Shown here one piece after another: positions 1 to 8,227 of a DNA stretch of 64,000 nucleotides (position 1 is the first letter of the stretch; every line of letters begins with the position of its first letter). Origin of the DNA: Butyricimonas muris (GTDB taxonomy: Bacteria; Bacteroidota; Bacteroidia; Bacteroidales; Marinifilaceae); contig NZ_JBKEIT010000003.1 of assembly GCF_046365375.1 (NCBI RefSeq), positions 62,001 through 126,000 of the forward strand. Direction: 5' to 3'. Made by a program: the position numbers and the translations under genes. Below the pieces are notes generated by a model. It had not been told where the DNA came from, searched no databases, and saw nothing but the letters and a program-made list of their open reading frames with translations.

Positions 1-1470
1 GCTCTCGATGTATACTCCGAACTCGCCCCGGCTTGCTTCGACGCTCTTGAAATAGCGACCTTCCGGCAGTTTGATCAGCGGTTTGGTCTTCACGGCGTAG
101 TCGCCCTCCGGGATGTTATCCACAAGTTGCTCAAGGATATGCAGGGATTCCATGATTTCCTCGATGCGCACGATATAACGGGAGAACGAATCTCCCTCGT
201 GGTGGATGATCTCCTTGAAATCTACCTTGTCGTATACCCCGTAAGGCGTGTGCTTGCGGACATCGCATGACCACCCGGCGGCACGTCCGGTCGGTCCGGT
301 AGCCCCGTAAGCGATGGCGTTTTCCCGGGTAAGGATACCCACGCCTTTCAGACGTTGTTGGGCGATCACGTTGCCCGTGAATACTTCGTGGTATTCCTTG
401 ATCATCGGGGGAAGGTACTTGATAAATTCTTTCACGCGACGTATCAAGTTCGGGTGAATATCCGCCATCACTCCGCCGATCACGTTGTAATTCTGGATTA
501 AGCGTCCCCCGGTGGTTTCCTCCATGATGTCGAGAACCTTTTCGCGGTCACGGAAACCGTAGAAGAAAGCGGTCAACGCACCCATGTCCATACAGAGGGT
601 AGACCAGAACAACAGGTGGGAAGAAAGACGGTTCAACTCGTCCATGATCGTGCGGATATATTTCACTCGCTCGGGTATCTCCAGTCCCATGGCTTCCTCG
701 ATACACATGCATAGCGCGTGGCGGTTCTGGTGTGCCGCGAGGTAATCCAGCCGGTCGGTCAACGCCAGCGTTTGCGGGTAAGTCAGGCTCTCGCACAATT
801 TCTCGATGCCCCGGTGGATATAACCGCAGTTCACGTCCACTTTTTTCACGATCTCGCCTTCCAGCGATACGCGGAAACGGAGAACCCCGTGTGTGGCGGG
901 ATGCTGCGGTCCGATGTTCACCACGTACTCGTCTTCCTCGAAAAGAATATTTTCCTTTTCGCTCACTTCGCCCCCGTGCGAGTCTGCCTCGAACGTGGGC
1001 ATAGTGTCAAATGTTTCCTCGCTATACAACCGTACCGGGTTTATTTCCGGGTTGGCGTCGTAGTCTTTGCGCAAGGGATAGCCCACCCAGTCGTTACGTA
1101 GGAACAAACGCCGCATATCGGGATGGTTGATAAACCGGATACCGAGGAAGTCGTACACTTCCCGTTCGTTCAAGTTTGCCGTTTCCCAGATATCCGCCAC
1201 CGTGGGTAATTCCGGGTTTTCCCGGTCGGTAGTGAATGTTTTCAAGAAAATCTTGTGCTCGTGTTTCGTGGATTGCAATAAGCTGGTCACGCCTAGCGAA
1301 TCGCCCCAGTCTACCCCCGTCATGCAGATCATGAAATCGAAAGCCAGCCCCTCGTCGTTCTTTAAACGTAGGGCTACTTCCCGGTAACGTGCCGCTTCTA
1401 CCGTCAGGGTAGGAATGGCACCTTCCTCGATGATTGCTTCCGGGTATATATTTTTAATCAAATCAATCAT
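1..1470 (-). CDS. nuoCD: NADH-quinone oxidoreductase subunit C/D fusion (partial, C-terminus outside window)
   Basis: This encodes the fused C and D subunits of respiratory complex I, part of the peripheral arm that passes electrons to quinone. About 490 residues are visible and the frame stays open to base 1, so the C-terminal end is missing. The NuoC part (about residues 1-150) carries NEREVYDFLGI near 101-111, HPDMRR near 116 and YPLRKDY near 131. The NuoD (49-kDa) part begins near residue 175 with the hallmark GPQHPATHGVLR at 187-198. ATG at 1470 is chosen because the next upstream in-frame ATG-like start (1485) runs straight into a stop. It follows nuoB by 25 nt in the order nuoA-nuoB-nuoCD. 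The C/D fusion is usual in Bacteroidetes. Confidence 0.95.
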   Translation of the reverse strand, partial: MIDLIKNIYPEAIIEEGAIPTLTVEAARYREVALRLKNDEGLAFDFMICMTGVDWGDSLGVTSLLQSTKHEHKIFLKTFTTDRENPELPTVADIWETANLNEREVYDFLGIRFINHPDMRRLFLRNDWVGYPLRKDYDANPEINPVRLYSEETFDTMPTFEADSHGGEVSEKENILFEEDEYVVNIGPQHPATHGVLRFRVSLEGEIVKKVDVNCGYIHRGIEKLCESLTYPQTLALTDRLDYLAAHQNRHALCMCIEEAMGLEIPERVKYIRTIMDELNRLSSHLLFWSTLCMDMGALTAFFYGFRDREKVLDIMEETTGGRLIQNYNVIGGVMADIHPNLIRRVKEFIKYLPPMIKEYHEVFTGNVIAQQRLKGVGILTRENAIAYGATGPTGRAAGWSCDVRKHTPYGVYDKVDFKEIIHHEGDSFSRYIVRIEEIMESLHILEQLVDNIPEGDYAVKTKPLIKLPEGRYFKSVEASRGEFGVYIES

Positions 1471-1495
1471 AAATCAAGAAATCATAAATCGTAAG

Positions 1496-2059
1496 TTACT
1501 CCATCTCTTTCTTTTCCTTCCTGTTCTTTCCGCCCAAGAATTTCTCTACTTTTACTTTCCGTTGCAGTTGTATCATCCCGTACAGCAGTGCCTCCGGTCG
1601 GGGAGGGCATCCGGGGATGTACACGTCCACCGGGAGTATGGTATCCACGCCTTGCACCACGTGATAGGAATTGCGGAACGGACCGCCCGACACGGCACAG
1701 CCGCCCACGGCAATCACGTATTTCGGTTCTGCCATCTGGTCATAGAGGCGTTTCAACACGGGAGCCATCTTATGCACGATTGTTCCGGCAACCATGATAA
1801 AGTCGGCTTGCCGGGGACTGGCGCGCGTCACTTCAAACCCGAAGCGGGAGAAATCGTAACGTGCCGCACCCACTGCCATAAATTCAATACCGCAGCAGCT
1901 TGTCGCGAATGTAAGCGGCCATAGGGAATTCGAGCGTCCCCAATTAATAACTTCGTCGAGGCATCCCACCACCACGTTGGTGCCGGACGCGTGCAATTGT
2001 TCAAGATACTCGTTATCGTTGAACTCTTCATATTTCATGGATTTGATTTTTACTTCCAT
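1496..2059 (-). CDS. nuoB: NADH-quinone oxidoreductase subunit B
   Basis: NuoB is the complex I subunit that holds the terminal iron-sulfur cluster N2 next to the quinone site. The 187-residue protein shows the expected cysteine ligands: the tandem pair CC at 55-56 in ATSCCGIEF, C121 in VGGCAVSGG and C151 in IPGCPPRPEALLYG. The frame extends further upstream but that stretch lies inside nuoA; the ATG at 2059 overlaps the end of nuoA by 10 nt, which suggests translational coupling. An internal ATG at 2038 is a weaker alternative start. The C-terminus is lysine/glutamate rich. The gene lies between nuoA and nuoCD in one leftward operon. Confidence 0.95.
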   Translation of the reverse strand: MEVKIKSMKYEEFNDNEYLEQLHASGTNVVVGCLDEVINWGRSNSLWPLTFATSCCGIEFMAVGAARYDFSRFGFEVTRASPRQADFIMVAGTIVHKMAPVLKRLYDQMAEPKYVIAVGGCAVSGGPFRNSYHVVQGVDTILPVDVYIPGCPPRPEALLYGMIQLQRKVKVEKFLGGKNRKEKKEME

Positions 2060-2400
2060 TCCAAAGCTCCTTTCTTCCACGCGTAAGCCAATCCCAAGAT
2101 CAGGACCAGCATGAAAAACAATACATTCAGCAACCCGTCGATACCCGCGTCCTGTACGGTGACTGCCCACGGGTAGAGGAACACGGTTTCCACGTCGAAC
2201 ATCAGGAACAGGATGGCAAACAGGTAGTATCCCGCCTTGAATTGCATCCACGACTTCCCTCGCGTAGGCACGCCGCACTCGTAGGCTTCTCCCTTCTGCT
2301 TGTTGTAAGAGCGGGGGGATATGAGCCGGGCAATACCCAAGGCGGCAACTACCAGCACGATAGCCGTGATTAATACGACCACAAATAATGTAAGATTCAT
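2050..2400 (-). CDS. nuoA: NADH-quinone oxidoreductase subunit A
   Basis: NuoA is a small membrane subunit of complex I. The 116-residue protein has three predicted membrane helices (about residues 4-26, 62-82 and 88-108) and the conserved loop signatures ECGVPTRG near 41 and FDVETVFLYPWA near 67. Length and motifs match the family. It is the first gene of the leftward nuo operon visible here. Its stop codon lies inside the start of nuoB. The gap upstream (2401-2532) is filled with short repeats and small hairpins, and I could not pick out a promoter there. Confidence 0.95.
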   Translation of the reverse strand: MNLTLFVVVLITAIVLVVAALGIARLISPRSYNKQKGEAYECGVPTRGKSWMQFKAGYYLFAILFLMFDVETVFLYPWAVTVQDAGIDGLLNVLFFMLVLILGLAYAWKKGALEWK

Positions 2401-2403
2401 AAT

Positions 2404-2536
2404 ATAAAAAAAATTACAGATTACAAGTTATGGGTTACAAGTCGAAAAGTTACAAGTAATACCGCGAGTTGCAAACTTGTAACTTGCAGCCCGCGGAGCC
2501 GGAGGCTCCACTTGTACCTTGGTTAGCGTCAGCTAA
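2404..2536. repeat. intergenic ACAAGTT-type repeats with two small hairpins
   Basis: The gap between nuoA and the next leftward gene holds several copies of a TTACAAGTT-like word followed by two perfect small hairpins: GGAGCC/GGCTCC at 2495-2509 and TTAGC/GCTAA at 2523-2536, the second overlapping the stop codon of the neighbouring gene. The same word family recurs near 3418-3480, 9745-9790, 13031-13130 and 47748-47782. It may mark the transcript end of the gene upstream of nuoA. Confidence 0.6.
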
Positions 2537-2907
2537 ACAATAATCTTTCTTAGGGCAAAGACGTAATATTTGGTTTTACCTAAAGTCGAATAGGGATGAA
2601 AATACCAGTTCCGCTTGGAATGTCCGGAATCGGTGATATGATCTTTATTAAATCTCTGTATGAAAAACAACACGAGATAGGTTTTCGTGTCCGGCGTGAA
2701 ATGTGTACTTCCAAGAATGATTTCACACTCTTCCGTGAGAAACGCGATGAATGAAACGGGCGATGAGGTATCGTATATCTCATGCCTGCATGAGCCTCCC
2801 GTGCGGATCTCCTGTAAAGGCAATTCCTGCCCCGAAGCCGGTGTAACACTCAGTCCGGCAAACGTTAATAACAGGATTAATATACTACTCTTCAACACAT
2901 TCTGCAT
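2533..2907 (-). CDS. hypothetical secreted protein
   Basis: I do not recognise this 124-residue protein. Residues 1-26 look like a Sec signal peptide ending near SGQ, so it is probably periplasmic or outer-membrane associated. The mature part contains two cysteines (in GGSCRHEIY and TEECEIILG) about 20 residues apart that could form a disulfide, and a mainly beta-type pattern. It sits alone between nuoA and a DUF1573-like gene on the same strand. A TATATTCG box, a one-mismatch form of the Bacteroidetes -7 element, lies at 2931-2938, about 23 nt before the ATG. The stop codon overlaps a small hairpin. It is probably a real gene because of the signal peptide and box, but its function is unknown. 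Confidence 0.6.
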   Translation of the reverse strand: MQNVLKSSILILLLTFAGLSVTPASGQELPLQEIRTGGSCRHEIYDTSSPVSFIAFLTEECEIILGSTHFTPDTKTYLVLFFIQRFNKDHITDSGHSKRNWYFHPYSTLGKTKYYVFALRKIIV

Positions 2908-2989
2908 ACTATTTCTTAACTAAAGGCACGCGAATATAAGCTAATTTTAAATCAAGGTTGAATATCGCGTGATAAAGAATGTTAATCTT

Positions 2990-3406
2990 TCATTCTTCGA
3001 CGAAACCTTTCAAATGTAAAAGATGGTTGTCGGGAACGGTGTTGCATGTCAACTCCACGCTTTTGTTGAACTGTCCGAGCGAGTTCGGGGTGAACGACAC
3101 GGTTAGCGAGTCCGTTTGCCCCGGCGCTACCGGGCGTTTGTTCCATTTTACTTCGGCACACCCGCACGATGAAACGGCGTTCTTTATAATCAACGGATGT
3201 TCCCCCGTGTTACGAAACCGTACCACGGCACGTTTTATTTCCGCGTAGGGAAATGTCCCGAAATCCACGCTGTCTTTCAAGAATACCACGGTAGTTTTGG
3301 GTACATTCTTCCCGGTAAGCGATTCGCTGTTTCTCTGCCGGAGATAAATTCCTCCGGCGATCAGGATACTTGTTACGAGTGTAATAACTATACCTTTCTT
3401 TTTCAT
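2990..3406 (-). CDS. DUF1573 domain protein, membrane anchored
   Basis: This 138-residue protein has one N-terminal hydrophobic segment (about residues 4-22) with no lipobox cysteine, so it is probably anchored in the inner membrane or is exported. It is followed by a single DUF1573 domain, an immunoglobulin-like beta domain common in Bacteroidetes. Typical features are VDFGTFPYAE near residue 47, FRNTGEHPLII near 63, SSCGCAEVKW near 79 with its CGC cysteines, and PGQTDSLTVSF near 97. DUF1573 proteins have no settled function; many are periplasmic and lie near envelope genes. The ATG at 3406 is followed at once by the lysine-rich start of the signal. The gene stands alone on this strand, with repeats upstream. 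Confidence 0.85.
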   Translation of the reverse strand: MKKKGIVITLVTSILIAGGIYLRQRNSESLTGKNVPKTTVVFLKDSVDFGTFPYAEIKRAVVRFRNTGEHPLIIKNAVSSCGCAEVKWNKRPVAPGQTDSLTVSFTPNSLGQFNKSVELTCNTVPDNHLLHLKGFVEE

Positions 3407-3509
3407 GGAAGTTTATTTTGCCTTCGGCAAGTTGCAGGTTGCAAGTTGCATTTGCCTTCGGCAGGTTACAAGTTATTTTTCTAGCGTTCATGACTGTATT
3501 CCAGCTCCT

Positions 3510-3638
3510 CCTCTGTTTATAGAGGAAACCAGCGATTAAGCGAGGGCAGAAAGAGAGCAAGCTCTCAGTTTGCCGAGCGGGAGCTGGTTCGAGACCGGCT
3601 TCCGGGCTCACTTGGCTGCGAAGCAGACGGAGGAGTTT
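3510..3638 (+). repeat. 129-bp interspersed structured repeat, copy A
   Basis: This stretch matches the reverse complement of 33043-33171 at about 119 of 129 positions by eye, with no gaps. It contains hairpins CCTCT/AGAGG near its start, GAGAGC/GCTCTC in the middle, a 9-bp stem with loop TTCGAGA that resembles a tRNA T-arm, and CTGC/GCAG near its end. It occupies most of the gap between the DUF1573 gene and purF and carries no convincing open frame. It ends about 75 nt before the purF promoter box. Confidence 0.8.
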
Positions 3639-3711
3639 TCGTCCGGGGTAAAGATAATGAATGTTTATAAACTTTCACGTTCCCTCGTGTTGTAATTCCC
3701 TCGTTTTTTAC

Positions 3712-3719
3712 TAATTTTG
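3712..3719 (+). promoter_or_regulatory. -7 box of the purF promoter
   Basis: TAATTTTG fits the Bacteroidetes TAnnTTTG -7 consensus and lies 22 nt before the purF ATG. A TTG at 3690-3692, 19 nt upstream of the box, can serve as the -33 element. Confidence 0.6.
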
Positions 3720-3741
3720 TATCCACAAACAATCAATATAT

Positions 3742-5628
3742 ATGAGTGATACAATCCATCATGAATGCGGCATCGCACTGATTCGCTTATTGAAGCCGTT
3801 GGATTATTACCAGAAGAAATACGGCTCTTATCTTTACGGTTTAAATCGGTTATACATTTTAATGGAGAAACAACGCAACCGCGGACAAGACGGTGCGGGA
3901 GTTGTTGGAGTGAAGCTCGACATGGAGCCGGGCTACAAGTACATGGACCGCGCCCGGTCGTGTGACGCTAACCCCATACAAGAGGTGTTTGACAAGATAC
4001 ACGCTAATTTTCCTCCCGACCTCACGAGTGAAAAAGACGCGGATTGGGCGAAACAGAACTTGCCTTTCGTGTCGGAAGTTTACCTCGGGCATTTGCGTTA
4101 TGCCACTTTCGGGAAGAATAATATAGACTATGTCCACCCGCTGAAACGGGCGAGCAACTGGCGGAGCCACAATCTGGCTCTGGCGGCAAACTTCAACTTG
4201 ACGAACGTCGACGAGTTGTTCGACAGCCTAATCCGGGCGGGACAACACCCGCGGAACTATTCCGACACGGTGACTTTGCTCGAGAAGGTGGGCTATTTCC
4301 TCGACGACGAGATACAGGACCTTTACCATTATTTCAAGGAAAAAGGGTTTTCCAAGCAGGAGATTACCCCGTTGATCGAGCAGGCAATCGACCTGCCCGG
4401 CGTGTTGGCACGGAGCAGTGCCGATTGGGACGGGGGATATGCCGTGGCGGGCGTACTCGGTCATGGCGATGCTTTCGTGGCTCGTGACCCGTGGGGGATT
4501 CGTCCGGCGTATTATTACAAGGACGACGAGGTGGTAGTGGTCGCCTCGGAAGGTTCGGTGATACAGACAGCCTTCCAAGGGATGAACATGAACATACAGG
4601 AGATCAAACCGGGATATGCTTTGATTATCAAGAAAGACGGTACTGTTACCGAAGAACTCGTGCGCGAGCCGAAAAAGCGGAGTAGCTGTTCTTTCGAACG
4701 TATTTATTTCTCCCGCGGGAATGACAGGAATATCTATCAAGAGCGTAAGAAATTGGGAGAGTTACTGACGCCGCAATTGATTCGTGCGGTGGATGGTGAT
4801 CTTGATAACACGGTGTTTTCTTTTATCCCCAACACGGCGGAAACATCTTTCTACGGCATGGTGAAGGGGATACAGCAATACATGGTGGAGGAGAAGAAGC
4901 GCCAGATACGCGAGGGCAAAGCCTCGTGGTGCGAGGAGACGCTGGATGCCATCATTTGCCGGGAACCCCGTATTGAAAAGATCGTGATTAAGGATGCCAA
5001 GCTGCGTACCTTTATCACTTCCGATTCCGGGCGCGACGGTCTGGTAGGACACGTTTACGATGTTACCTACGGGGCGGTCAGTGAAAACGACAACCTCGTG
5101 GTGATTGACGATTCCATCGTGCGCGGAACCACGCTCCGGCGGAGTATCCTGCGTATCCTCGATCAACTGGGACCTCGGCGCATCGTGGTGGTTTCTTCCG
5201 CCCCGCAAATCCGTTATCCCGACTGCTACGGTATCGACATGACGCGCATGAACGAGTTTATAGCTTTCAATGCCGCTATCGAGCTTATCCGCGAGCGGGG
5301 AATGGAGAATCTGATCGACGAGGTGTACAAGGATTGTAAGGCGCAGCAAGGATTACCCAAGGAAGAGATCGTGAACCACGTGAAACGAATATACGCACCC
5401 TTTACCGACGAGGAAATTTCCGACAAGATCGCACAAATGGTACGTGACGAACGCTTGCACGCTGAGGTGAAAGTGGTATTCCAGACCGTTGAGAACCTGC
5501 ACCTTGCTTGTCCTAACGACACGGGCGACTGGTATTTCACGGGCAATTACCCCACTCCCGGCGGAAACAAGGTGGTCAATACCGCCTTTATTAACTGGGT
5601 GGAGGGACGTGACGAGAGATCTTATTAA
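3742..5628 (+). CDS. purF: amidophosphoribosyltransferase (large Bacteroidetes type)
   Basis: PurF catalyses the first committed step of purine synthesis, making phosphoribosylamine from PRPP and glutamine. At 628 residues it is much longer than the usual 470-510, as in the Bacteroides form. The N-terminal glutamine amidotransferase begins HECGIALI; the nucleophile Cys would be Cys9, which implies removal of an eight-residue leader. RNRGQDGAG near 46 and LGHLRYATFG near 115 are class II amidotransferase motifs. The phosphoribosyltransferase domain carries the PRPP loop VVIDDSIVRGTT near 452-463. The ATG follows a good promoter. The gene stands alone on the + strand. Purine control in this group is not evident from sequence here. 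The call is secure; the role of the extra 120 or so residues is unknown. Confidence 0.92.
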   Translation: MSDTIHHECGIALIRLLKPLDYYQKKYGSYLYGLNRLYILMEKQRNRGQDGAGVVGVKLDMEPGYKYMDRARSCDANPIQEVFDKIHANFPPDLTSEKDADWAKQNLPFVSEVYLGHLRYATFGKNNIDYVHPLKRASNWRSHNLALAANFNLTNVDELFDSLIRAGQHPRNYSDTVTLLEKVGYFLDDEIQDLYHYFKEKGFSKQEITPLIEQAIDLPGVLARSSADWDGGYAVAGVLGHGDAFVARDPWGIRPAYYYKDDEVVVVASEGSVIQTAFQGMNMNIQEIKPGYALIIKKDGTVTEELVREPKKRSSCSFERIYFSRGNDRNIYQERKKLGELLTPQLIRAVDGDLDNTVFSFIPNTAETSFYGMVKGIQQYMVEEKKRQIREGKASWCEETLDAIICREPRIEKIVIKDAKLRTFITSDSGRDGLVGHVYDVTYGAVSENDNLVVIDDSIVRGTTLRRSILRILDQLGPRRIVVVSSAPQIRYPDCYGIDMTRMNEFIAFNAAIELIRERGMENLIDEVYKDCKAQQGLPKEEIVNHVKRIYAPFTDEEISDKIAQMVRDERLHAEVKVVFQTVENLHLACPNDTGDWYFTGNYPTPGGNKVVNTAFINWVEGRDERSY

Positions 5629-5706
5629 TTTCTTGATTTAGGTCTAAATAAGAAGAGAAGGCGAGTAGGTAGGAATCTTAAATAAAATCTAAAGTAGATT
5701 GGGAAA

Positions 5707-5742
5707 GAGTCGGGATATTGGCGAAGGTTGGTATTCCGGCTC
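5707..5742. terminator. hairpin after purF, probable terminator
   Basis: An 11-bp imperfect stem (GAGTCGGGATA against TATTCCGGCTC, two G-T pairs) with a 14-nt loop lies between the converging ends of purF and the leftward protease gene. It is followed by a T-rich stretch on the + strand, so it could end both transcripts. Confidence 0.5.
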
Positions 5743-5785
5743 TCTCGCTTTGATGTTTCTTTCATTTTGAGTTCTAAACTCTATT

Positions 5786-6985
5786 TTACCTGCTGATTTT
5801 CGGTTCTTCAGTTATTGGTACGGCACGACTGCTACTGCGTACGGTGATTTTCGGACCCGGGATGAGAGGACTGTAATCAAGCACGTGTCTTATCCGGGCA
5901 CGTTGGTCAGACGTGAAGCGGTCACGATACCCAACATAGTAATCCATGATGTTGGTGGACGTAAATCGAACGCCTTCTCTGCTGACACGTTGTTCCCATA
6001 ACACTTTATACATTTTTTCGTATTCCGTGCGGTCGTAATCGGGAGTATCTTCACAGTAATCTGTCAATTGACCATTATCACCGCCGGAGAACACATGAAA
6101 TAACCCTAGGTAGTGTCCTAATTCATGGGCTATCGTGAGAGGTCCGATTGGCTGCCAACTTTCCGGGCCGATATCCTTCTCGGATATAGTCATATTATTT
6201 ATCATTATGGCTTGCACTGAATTAGTGGGTAAGCTAGTGTAATACGCGTCATGCCTGCTTAAACCGGGCAGAGGTTTGCCTTGCGGGGTGTACGGGAGCA
6301 CGGATATACCTGTTACGTTCTTTTCCGTGAAAGTACAAATAATGATGTTGATGTAGTTATTGGGGTTCCAAATTAGTTCCGTTCCGTTGTGTTTATTATT
6401 CAAGTAATCTTCAATATTATAAGTAATTAATGATTGTTGTACACGATGTATGCCCGGTTCAGTCATGGGGTTACCCTCCGGGTCGGTAGTGGCAAGGGTA
6501 AACTCTAAGTTCAAGTTTTGGCTTTTCCCGTTGTCGTTCCGGTAGAATGCATTCACATAGTTCATATATTTTCGGATAGAATCACCGGGAATGTTCTGTT
6601 TGCTATCGGAAGCATTCGTGTATAAGACATGGAAGATGACAGGAAGTTCAAAGTAATGTTCCCCGTTTTGGGTGATATTAAGATTGATTTTATGATCTGA
6701 GTTTGCTAGGGTAATCGTGCCGGAGCGCTGATCGGTACTGGTGTTGACTTTAGCGGAAAGCACGAGTGTGTCACCTTCCGGACTGCTGATTTTACTTGGA
6801 TCGCACCATGACGTTGAATTGGAAATAACCCAATCCGAACTGCTTCGTATACCAATGCGAATGGTCTGCTTTTCGCTGCTAAACTGGATATCGTTTCCGG
6901 TTGACAATTCTATTCCCTCGAATTTGTCTTTCGAGCAAGCGGCGAGGACGACGAGAAAGAGTGTCCAGTATATTAGTTTTTTCAT
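5786..6985 (-). CDS. BACON-domain zinc metalloprotease lipoprotein (M43-like)
   Basis: This is a 399-residue surface or periplasmic lipoprotein protease. The signal peptide ends in the lipobox VLAACSKDK (Cys 17). A BACON-like beta domain follows, at about residues 30-105 (DWVISNSTSW, GTITLANSDH). The catalytic domain contains HELGHYLGLFH near 287, the extended zinc motif HExxHxxGxxH of M43 (pappalysin-like) proteases, then CEDTPDYDRT and a Met-turn candidate NIMDYY near 345. The family includes secreted gelatin-degrading enzymes; the substrate here is unknown. The stop is 157 nt from the converging purF. smpB begins just 2 nt downstream of the region on the same strand, upstream in transcription, so the two may be co-transcribed. 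Confidence in the protease call is high. Confidence 0.88.
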   Translation of the reverse strand: MKKLIYWTLFLVVLAACSKDKFEGIELSTGNDIQFSSEKQTIRIGIRSSSDWVISNSTSWCDPSKISSPEGDTLVLSAKVNTSTDQRSGTITLANSDHKINLNITQNGEHYFELPVIFHVLYTNASDSKQNIPGDSIRKYMNYVNAFYRNDNGKSQNLNLEFTLATTDPEGNPMTEPGIHRVQQSLITYNIEDYLNNKHNGTELIWNPNNYINIIICTFTEKNVTGISVLPYTPQGKPLPGLSRHDAYYTSLPTNSVQAIMINNMTISEKDIGPESWQPIGPLTIAHELGHYLGLFHVFSGGDNGQLTDYCEDTPDYDRTEYEKMYKVLWEQRVSREGVRFTSTNIMDYYVGYRDRFTSDQRARIRHVLDYSPLIPGPKITVRSSSRAVPITEEPKISR

Positions 6986-6986
6986 A

Positions 6987-7436
6987 TTATCTTTTCATGT
7001 AACGATCCATTTCCCGTTTGGCGTCTTTTTGTTTGAGGGTTTCCCGTTTGTCGTATTCTTTCTTTCCGCGGGCGAGGGCGATGCGTAGTTTGGCGATGCC
7101 TTTCTCGTTGAGGAAGAGGCGGAAGGGGACGATGGTGAGTCCCGATTCTTTGGTCTTGCGTTCGAGTTTCACGAGTTCCTTGTGCTGCAACAGAAGTTTG
7201 CGGTCACGGCGCTCGATGTGGTTGTAGTAGGTGCCCAGTTTGTATTCGGCGACGTACATGCCCTTAACCCACAATTCCCCGTTGTGGAAGTAGCAATAGG
7301 CGTCGACGAGGCTGGCTTTGCCGGCACGGATAGATTTGATTTCCGTTCCCGTCAGCACGATGCCGGCGGTGTATTCCTCCAGAAATTCGTAGTCGAAGGA
7401 GGCTCTTTTGTTTTTTATATTGATGTCGTTCTGCAT
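6987..7436 (-). CDS. smpB: SsrA-binding protein SmpB
   Basis: SmpB binds tmRNA and delivers it to stalled ribosomes during trans-translation. The 149-residue protein shows the family core: NKRASFDYEF near residue 7, GIVLTGTEIKSIR near 23, the DAYCYFHNGELWV stretch near 44, RKLLLQHKEL near 75 and a basic C-terminal tail ending DAKREMDRYMKR. The frame is open for 11 codons further upstream, but ATG 7436 begins the conserved N-terminus and fits family length, so it is chosen. It lies 4 nt after the stop of a Yip1-like membrane protein gene and 1 nt before the protease gene, which suggests a leftward three-gene unit. Confidence 0.95.
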   Translation of the reverse strand: MQNDINIKNKRASFDYEFLEEYTAGIVLTGTEIKSIRAGKASLVDAYCYFHNGELWVKGMYVAEYKLGTYYNHIERRDRKLLLQHKELVKLERKTKESGLTIVPFRLFLNEKGIAKLRIALARGKKEYDKRETLKQKDAKREMDRYMKR

Positions 7437-7440
7437 ACTT

Positions 7441-8028
7441 TTATATATTAAGCGTGATGGTGGGAACACGGAATATGATTACCAGTAACCGTTGTATGAT
7501 CATCGGCGAAACGATGAGCAACAGTCCCACGATAACAAGGGTACTTTTGCGAAGTTGTACGTTGAGTCCGCCCATTTGGTTTATGCCGACGTATAACGTG
7601 CGGAGGCAAAGCAGGCTAAGCAAGCCTGTCAACTGTCCGAGAAAACCTTCGGGCATTCCTTGCGAGAGGCAATGAAAAACGATGAAGATACCCGAACAGT
7701 AGACTGAAAGACGAATGGCTACCTCGTTGGCTTCCGTGATTTTGTCCGTGAGATACTCGCGGCTTACCCGATATGTGGCGTAAGCACCTCCAACGGAGGC
7801 GACCAAAGTAATGGCAGCTATGGCGAAAGCGTAGAAAGGCGGGGTGTGCAGCAGTTGCAGGAGGAACGTGCAGACGGAACCCGCTACCGCCAAGGGGATA
7901 AGGTAACCCCGGAAAACATCCGTGCCATTCATGTTTTCCCGTTTCACCGCCCGCCACTCCGTTTCCGGGTGGAACAGCATTTCCCGTGTTCTGGCGTATA
8001 TACCTCTGATATCCGATCTTTTTATCAT
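7441..8028 (-). CDS. Yip1-like integral membrane protein
   Basis: This 195-residue protein has about five predicted membrane helices (near residues 43-60, 67-85, 107-128, 132-150 and 163-185) after a short cytoplasmic N-terminus containing LFHPETEWRAV, a signature often seen at the start of bacterial Yip1-family proteins. No enzymatic motif is visible. Function is unknown; Yip1 relatives in eukaryotes act in membrane traffic, which need not apply here. smpB begins 4 nt after the stop. A TACTTTCG box at 8033-8040 on the minus strand, one mismatch from the -7 consensus, lies just before the ATG, so this may be the first gene of the smpB unit, with a short leader. The family call is moderate. 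Confidence 0.7.
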   Translation of the reverse strand: MIKRSDIRGIYARTREMLFHPETEWRAVKRENMNGTDVFRGYLIPLAVAGSVCTFLLQLLHTPPFYAFAIAAITLVASVGGAYATYRVSREYLTDKITEANEVAIRLSVYCSGIFIVFHCLSQGMPEGFLGQLTGLLSLLCLRTLYVGINQMGGLNVQLRKSTLVIVGLLLIVSPMIIQRLLVIIFRVPTITLNI

Positions 8029-8227
8029 ATCGCGAAAGTACGAATTAATTTTAGATTTTAGATTCTATCGATTCGGTGATTTAGTGATTTCGGATTCGGT
8101 GATTGGGAATTAATAAATCGTGATAATATTGTAACATATTTTTCTTTAATTTCGTTAGTGTTAAACGTGAGTAAGTTTAGCGGAAAGCGATTGCGGCGGG
8201 AGATAATGACGAATTTTAATCTTTAAA

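Noticed and set aside
51..1924. Several plus-strand frames across the nuo genes
   Set aside because: All are shadows of nuoCD and nuoB, whose family motifs are clear on the minus strand.
3575..3610. A tRNA gene or tRNA fragment in repeat copy A
   Set aside because: Only the T-arm geometry is present; no matching acceptor 5' strand, D-arm or anticodon arm could be placed.
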